A stretch of 64,000 nt of DNA from Haplomitrium mnioides (taxonomy: Eukaryota; Marchantiophyta; Haplomitriopsida; Calobryales): the NCBI GenBank assembly GCA_049999725.1, contig JBNGIS010008233.1, positions 1 to 64,000 on the forward strand, read 5' to 3'. The notes beneath the pieces were generated by a model that made no database searches, was not told the origin of the DNA, and saw only the letters and a program-made list of their open reading frames with translations. Shown here piece by piece: positions 58,625 to 64,000 of the stretch. The position numbers and the translations under genes are program-made. Position 1 is the stretch's first letter. The number at the start of each line of letters is the position of its first letter.

Positions 58625-61600
58625 GTCATGGGCTATAGGATCCATGAAGAAAGTGTTCGGTGATTGAAGGCATGGCATATGGGATCTATAAAGAAAGCAT
58701 CCTTGTAGCTATGGAATTCGAAGCCATAGCATATAAGATCCATGAAGAAAGTGTCCTTGTAGCTCTAGTATTTATAGACATGGCATATAGGATCCATCAA
58801 AAAATTCACACTCCTTGTAGTTATGGTGATTGAGAGCATGCCATATAGATCCATGAAGAAAGTGCCTTTGTAGCATTGGTGATTGAACGCATGGCAAATG
58901 GGATTTAGGAGAAAAGTGTCCTTCTAGCTATGGTGATTGAATGGTATATGGAATCTACAAAGAAAGTATCCTTATAACTATGGTGATTTAAGACATGGCA
59001 TATGAGATCCATGAAGAAAGTGTTCAAGTAGCTTTGGTGATTGAATGGATAGCATGTGATATCTACGAAGAAAGTGTCCTAGTAGCTATGGTGATTGAAG
59101 GCATGGCCTACATGATCCATAAAGAAAGTATCCTTGTAGATATGGTGATTGAATGTATGGCATATGGGATCCATGAAGAAAGTATCATTATAGCCTTGTA
59201 ATTGAATGCATGGCAGGTGGGATTCATAAACAAAGTTTCCTTGTATCTATGACCATTGAATGCATGGCATACAAGATCTATAAAGAAAGGGACACTACTT
59301 GTATCCATGGAGATTTAAGGCATAGCATATGGGATCCTTGTATGGTGATTGAAGGCATGGCATATGGGATCCATAAATAAACTATCCTTGTATCAATGGT
59401 GATTGGAGGCATAGCATATGGGATCTAGGAAGAAAGTGTCCTTGTAGCTTTGGTGATTAAAAGCATAGCACATAGAATCCATGAAGAAAGTTTCCTTGTA
59501 GCTATGGTGATTGAATGCATGGCATATGAGATCCATAAAGCAAGTATCCTTGTAACTATATTGAATGAAGTCATGGCATATAGGATCCATGAAGATAGTG
59601 CTCTTGTAGCTTTGGTGATTAAAAGCATAGCATATGGAATCCATGAAGAAAGCGTCTTTGTACCTATGGTGATTGAAGGCATGGCATATGGGATCCATGA
59701 AGAAAGCATCGTTGCAGCTATGGAACTTGAAGCCATAACATATGGGATCCATGAAGAAAGTGTCCTTGTAGCTCTAGCATTTATAGGCATGACATTTAAG
59801 ATGCATGAGGAAAGTAACACTCCTTGTAGCTATAGTGATCGACGTTATGGCATATGGATCCATGAAGAAAGTGATCTTCAAGCATTAGTGATTGAAGGCA
59901 TGCCAAATCGGATCCATAAGGAAAGTGTCTTTCTAGCTATGGTGATTGAATAGTATATAAAATCTACAAAGAAAGTATCCTTATAGTTATGGTTATTGAA
60001 GACATGGCATATGGGATCCATGAAGAAAGTGTTCAATTATCTTTGGTGATTGAAAGCATAGCATATGATATCCACGAAGAAAGTGTCCTTGTAGCTATGG
60101 TGATTGAAAGCATGGCATATGAATCCATGAAGAAAGTAACACTTCTTGTAGTTATCGTGATTGAAGTCACAACATTTGGGATCCATGAAGAAAGTGTTCA
60201 ATTATCTTTGGTGATTGAAGGCATGGCATATGATATCCACGAAGAAAGTGTGCTTGTAGCTATGGTGATTGAAGGCATGGCATATGAATCCATGAAGAAA
60301 GTAACACTCCTTGTAGTTATCGTGATTGAAGTCACAGCATTTAGGATCCATGAAGAAAGTGTTCTCATAGCTTTGGTGATTGAAGACATACCATATGAGA
60401 CTTATGAAAAAATTGTTCGTAGCTTTGGTAATTGTAGGCATGGCATATGAGATCCATGAAGAAATTGTCCTTGTCGTTTTGGTGCTTGAAGGCCATAGCA
60501 TATGAATCAATGAAGAAAGGGTCCTTGTAGCCATGATGATCAATTGAAGGCATGGCATATGGGATCCATGAAGCAAGTATCCTTATAGCTATAATGAATG
60601 AATGAATGGCATAAAACATCCATGAAGAAAGTGTGCTTGTAGCTTTGGTGATTAAAAACATAGCATAAGGAATCCATAAAGAAAGTGTTCTTGTAGCTTT
60701 GGTAATTGAAGACATAATATATGGGATCCGTGAAGAAACTAACACTCCTTATAGCTATCGTGATTAAAGGCATGCCATATTGGATCCAGAAGAAAGTGAC
60801 ACTCCTTGTGGCAATCGAGATTGAAGGCGTAGCATGTGAGATCCATGAAGAAAGTATCCGTGTAGCTTTGGTGATTGAAGACATGGCATATGAGATCCAT
60901 GAAGAAAGTGTCCTTGTAGTTATGGTGATTGAAGGCATGGCATATGAGATCTATAATGAAAGTGTTCTTGTAGTTGTGGTGATTGAAGGTACGGCATATG
61001 AGATCCATGAAGAAAGTATCCTTGTCACTATTTATGGTGATTAAAGGTGTGGCATATGGGATGCATGAAGAAAGTGTCCTTGTAGCTTTGGTGATTGAAG
61101 GCATAATATATAGGATCCATGAAGAAAGTTCGTTGTAGCTTTGGTGATTAAAAGCATGCCATTTTAGATCCATTATGATTTTGTCCTCGTAGCTTTGGTT
61201 TTTCAAGGTATGACATATGGAATCTATAAAGAAAGTGTCATTGTAGCTATGGTGATTGAAGCTATGGCATTTGCGATCCATGAAGAAAGTGACACTTCTT
61301 GTAGTAATGATGATTGAAGGGAAGGCATTTGAGATCTATAAAGAAATTGTTCTTGTAGCTTTGTTGATTGATGGTATGGCATATGAGATCCATGAAGAAA
61401 GTGTCTCTGTAGCTTTGGTGAATCAAGACATTCCATATGGGATCCATGAAGAAAGTATCCTCGTAGCTTTGGTGATTAAAAGCATGGCATATAAGATCCA
61501 AGAATAATTTATTCTTGTAGCTTTGTACATTGAAGGCATGGCATATGGGATCCATGAAGAAAGTGTCCTTGTAGCTTTGGTGATTGAAGGCATGGCATAT

Positions 61601-64000
61601 GGGATCCATGAAAAAAGTGTTCTTGTAGCTTTGGTGATTGAAGGCATGGCATATGGGATCCATGAAAAAAGTGTTCTTGTAGTTATGGTGAATGAAGACA
61701 TGGCATATAAGGTCTATGATGAATGTGACACTGCTTGTAGTTATGCTGATTGAAGGCAAGGGATATGAGATCTATAAGGAAATTGTACTTGTAGCTTTGT
61801 TGATTGAAGGCATGGCATATGAGATCGATGAAGAAAGTGTCCTTATAGCTTTAATGATTGAAGACATGGCTTATGAAATCCATATAGAAAATAACACTCC
61901 TTGTAGCTTTGGTGATTGAAGGCATAGTATATGGGATCTACAAAGAAAAGGTCCTTGTAGCTTTGGTGATTGAAGATATGACATATGGGATCCATGAAGA
62001 AAGTGTCAATATAGCTTTGGTGATCGAAGGCATGGCATATGAGATCTATAAAGAAAGTGTGCTTGTAGCAAATGTGATTGATTGCATTGACTATGGGATC
62101 TATGAGGAAAGTGTCCTTGTAGTTATGGTGATTAAAGGTATGCCATATAGAATCCATGAAGAAAGTGGTACTTCTTGTAGCTTTGGTGATTGAAGGCATG
62201 GAATATAAGATCCATGAAGAAAGTGTCATTGTAGTTATGTTGATTGAAAGCATGGCGTATAGGGTCCATGAAGAAAGTGTCTTTGTAGCTTTGGTGATTG
62301 AAGACATAGCATATAAGATCTGTGAAGAAAGTGTCCTTGTAGCTATAGTGATTGAAGGCATGGCAAACGACATCTATGAAGAAAGTGTCTTTGTAGTTAT
62401 GGTGATTGAAGGCATGGCATATGAGGTCAATCAAGAAAATATCCTTGTAAATATAGTGATTGAAGGCATGGCATATAGGATCAATAAAGGAAGTGTCATT
62501 GTAGATATGGTGATTGAAGGCGTAGTATATGGGATCCATGAAGAAAGTTTCATTGTAGCTTTGGTGATTGAAGGTATGGCATATGAGATCTATGAAGAAA
62601 GTGTCCTTGTAGCCTTGCTAATTGAAGATATGGCATATAGGAGTGAAAGAAAGTTCTTTTCTAGCCTCTATGATTGAAGACATGGTATATAGGATCCATG
62701 AAAAAAGTGTCTGTGTAGCTATGGTCATTGAGTGCATGGCATGTGGGATTCATGAAGACAGTCACACTCCTTGTAGCTATAGTGATTTAAGACATGGCAT
62801 ATGGGATCCATGAAGGAAGTGTCCTTGTAGCTTTGGTGATTGAAGGCATGGCATATGAGATCCATGAAGAAAGTGTTCTTGTAGCTATAGTCATTGATGG
62901 TATGGCATATAGGATCCATGAAAAAAGTGTACTTGTAGCTTTGGTGATTGAAAACATGGCATATAAGATCCATAAAGAAAGTATCCTTGTAGTTATTGTG
63001 ATAGAAGGTATGGCATGTGAGATCTATGAGGAAAGTGTCCTTGTAGCTATAGTAATTGAAGGTATGGTATATGAGATCCATGAAGAAAGTGCCCTTGTTG
63101 CTTTGGTGATTGAAGGTATGGCATATAAGATCCATGAAGAAAGTGTCATTGTAGCTTTGCTAATTGAAGGTATGGCATATGAGATCCATGAAAAAAGTGT
63201 TCTTGTAGCTTTGGTGATTGAAGACATGGCATATGAGATCCATGAAGAAAGTGTTGTTATATCCATGGTGATTAAAGACATGGCATATGACATCCACGAC
63301 CAAAGTGACACTCCTTGTAATTATGATGATTGAAGGCAATGCATATAAGATTCATAAAACAATTGTCCTTGTAGCCTTGCTAATTGAACGCATGGCATAT
63401 GAGATCCATGAAGAAAGTATCCTTGTAGCTTTGGTGATTGAAGGTATGGCATATGGAATCAATAAAGAAAGTGTCATTGTAACTATGGTGATTGAACGCA
63501 TGATATATAAGATCCATGAACAAAGTGTCACTCCTTGTAGCTTTGGTGATTCAAGGCATAGGATTTAAGATCAATGAAGAAAATGTTCTTGTAGTTATGG
63601 TGATTGAAGGCATGGCATATGGGGTCCATAAATAAAGTGTCTTTATAACTTTGGTAATTGAAGACATGGCATATGGGATCCATGAAGAAAGTATCCTTGT
63701 AGCTATGGTGATTGAAGACATGGCATATGTGATTGATGAAAAAAATGTCTTTGTAGTTATGGTTATCAAAGGCATGGCACATGTGCTCTATGAAGAAAAT
63801 GTCCTTCCAGTTATGGTGATTGAAGACATGGCATATGGGATCCATGAAGAAAGTGTTCTTGTAGCTAGGGTGATTGAAGGCATGTTATATGGGATCCATA
63901 AAGAAATTGTCCTTATAGTTTTGGTAATTGAAGGCAAGGCATATGAGATCTATGAAGAAAGTTTCCTTGTAGCTTTCCTGATTGAAGGCATGGTATATAG
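58625..64000. repeat. 54-bp satellite array, open frames on both strands
   Basis: About 100 units; cores GGCATGGCATATGGGATCCA, TGAAGAAAGTGTCCTTGTAG and CTTTGGTGATTGAA. At 54 bases (18 codons) a unit without stops gives long periodic frames: on + the peptide GMAYGIHEESVLVALVIE, on - FNHQSYKDTFFMDPICHA. Frames of 90-180 codons occur on both strands but are cut again and again by variant units (for example the ACACTCC insertion, which adds 4 bases) and by substitutions. No start context, intron or domain supports a gene, so I annotate satellite DNA. The array continues beyond the right edge. Confidence 0.9.
60031..60360. repeat. Higher-order repeat: two 165-bp trimers within the 54-bp array
   Basis: GTTCAATTATCTTTGGTGAT at 60031 and 60196 starts two consecutive blocks of three units (54 + 54 + 57), nearly identical to each other while the three units within a block differ. 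This is the mark of unequal exchange at the trimer level. Confidence 0.8.

Noticed and set aside
58995-63845. Long frames in the 54-bp array as a family of repeat proteins
   Set aside because: Open on both strands, repeatedly broken, without start or terminal domains; satellite DNA is the simpler reading (kept as a finding to test).
1-64000. CRISPR array, because of the regular repeats
   Set aside because: Units are directly tandem with no unique spacers and the genome is eukaryotic.

Overview
This is a repeat-dominated stretch of a nuclear land-plant genome. It has GT-AG introns, a LATERAL ORGAN BOUNDARIES (LBD) transcription factor (a family confined to land plants and their close algal relatives), Ty3-type LTR retrotransposons, an L1-like LINE and long satellite arrays. 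A seed-free plant (fern, lycophyte or bryophyte) is my guess, because plant genes joining a ParB-like domain to an N-4/N-6 DNA methylase are, as far as I know, a seed-free-plant feature. The sequence alone does not prove this.

Layout. (1) 1-4480: a decayed ParB-like plus beta-class adenine/cytosine-N4 DNA methyltransferase gene on the + strand. It has recognisable exons and splice sites, two introns filled with a 24-bp palindromic minisatellite, at least eight premature stops (seven of them TAG) and one frameshift. A 37-bp minisatellite lies just downstream. (2) 4850-7120: two LTRs of one dispersed Ty3 family in inverted orientation. (3) 7120-11400: AT-rich DNA with small tandem repeats. (4) 11407-12828 (-): an intact two-exon LBD gene of 375 residues with a TATA box upstream, the only apparently functional protein gene. 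(5) 13300-20400: non-coding DNA with local duplications and a tRNA-like SINE candidate. (6) 20470-20971: a solo LTR. (7) 21560-58620: one array of a degenerate, roughly 46-bp satellite, split by nested insertions. A minus-strand Ty3 copy (23485-25369 plus 39142-40630) is itself split by a giant Ty3-type element (25370-39141, two LTRs of about 3.68 kb). Farther right, a plus-strand chromovirus (49579-57849, 5-bp duplication GCTAT) contains a minus-strand LINE (about 50085-53110). (8) 58625-64000: a different satellite of 54-bp units that happens to be open on both strands.

The window is therefore a layered record: satellite first, then Ty3 copies, then the giant element and the LINE inside them. 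Across the methylase pseudogene, the LINE and the giant element, most premature stops can be explained by one C-to-T change, very often CAG to TAG. CAG is a CHG methylation site in plants, so this fits long-term methylation and deamination. The assembly has three N gaps (9673-9682, 31717-32116, 35271-35370); the 400-N gap is flanked on both sides by the same 41 bases and abuts a G-rich tract.
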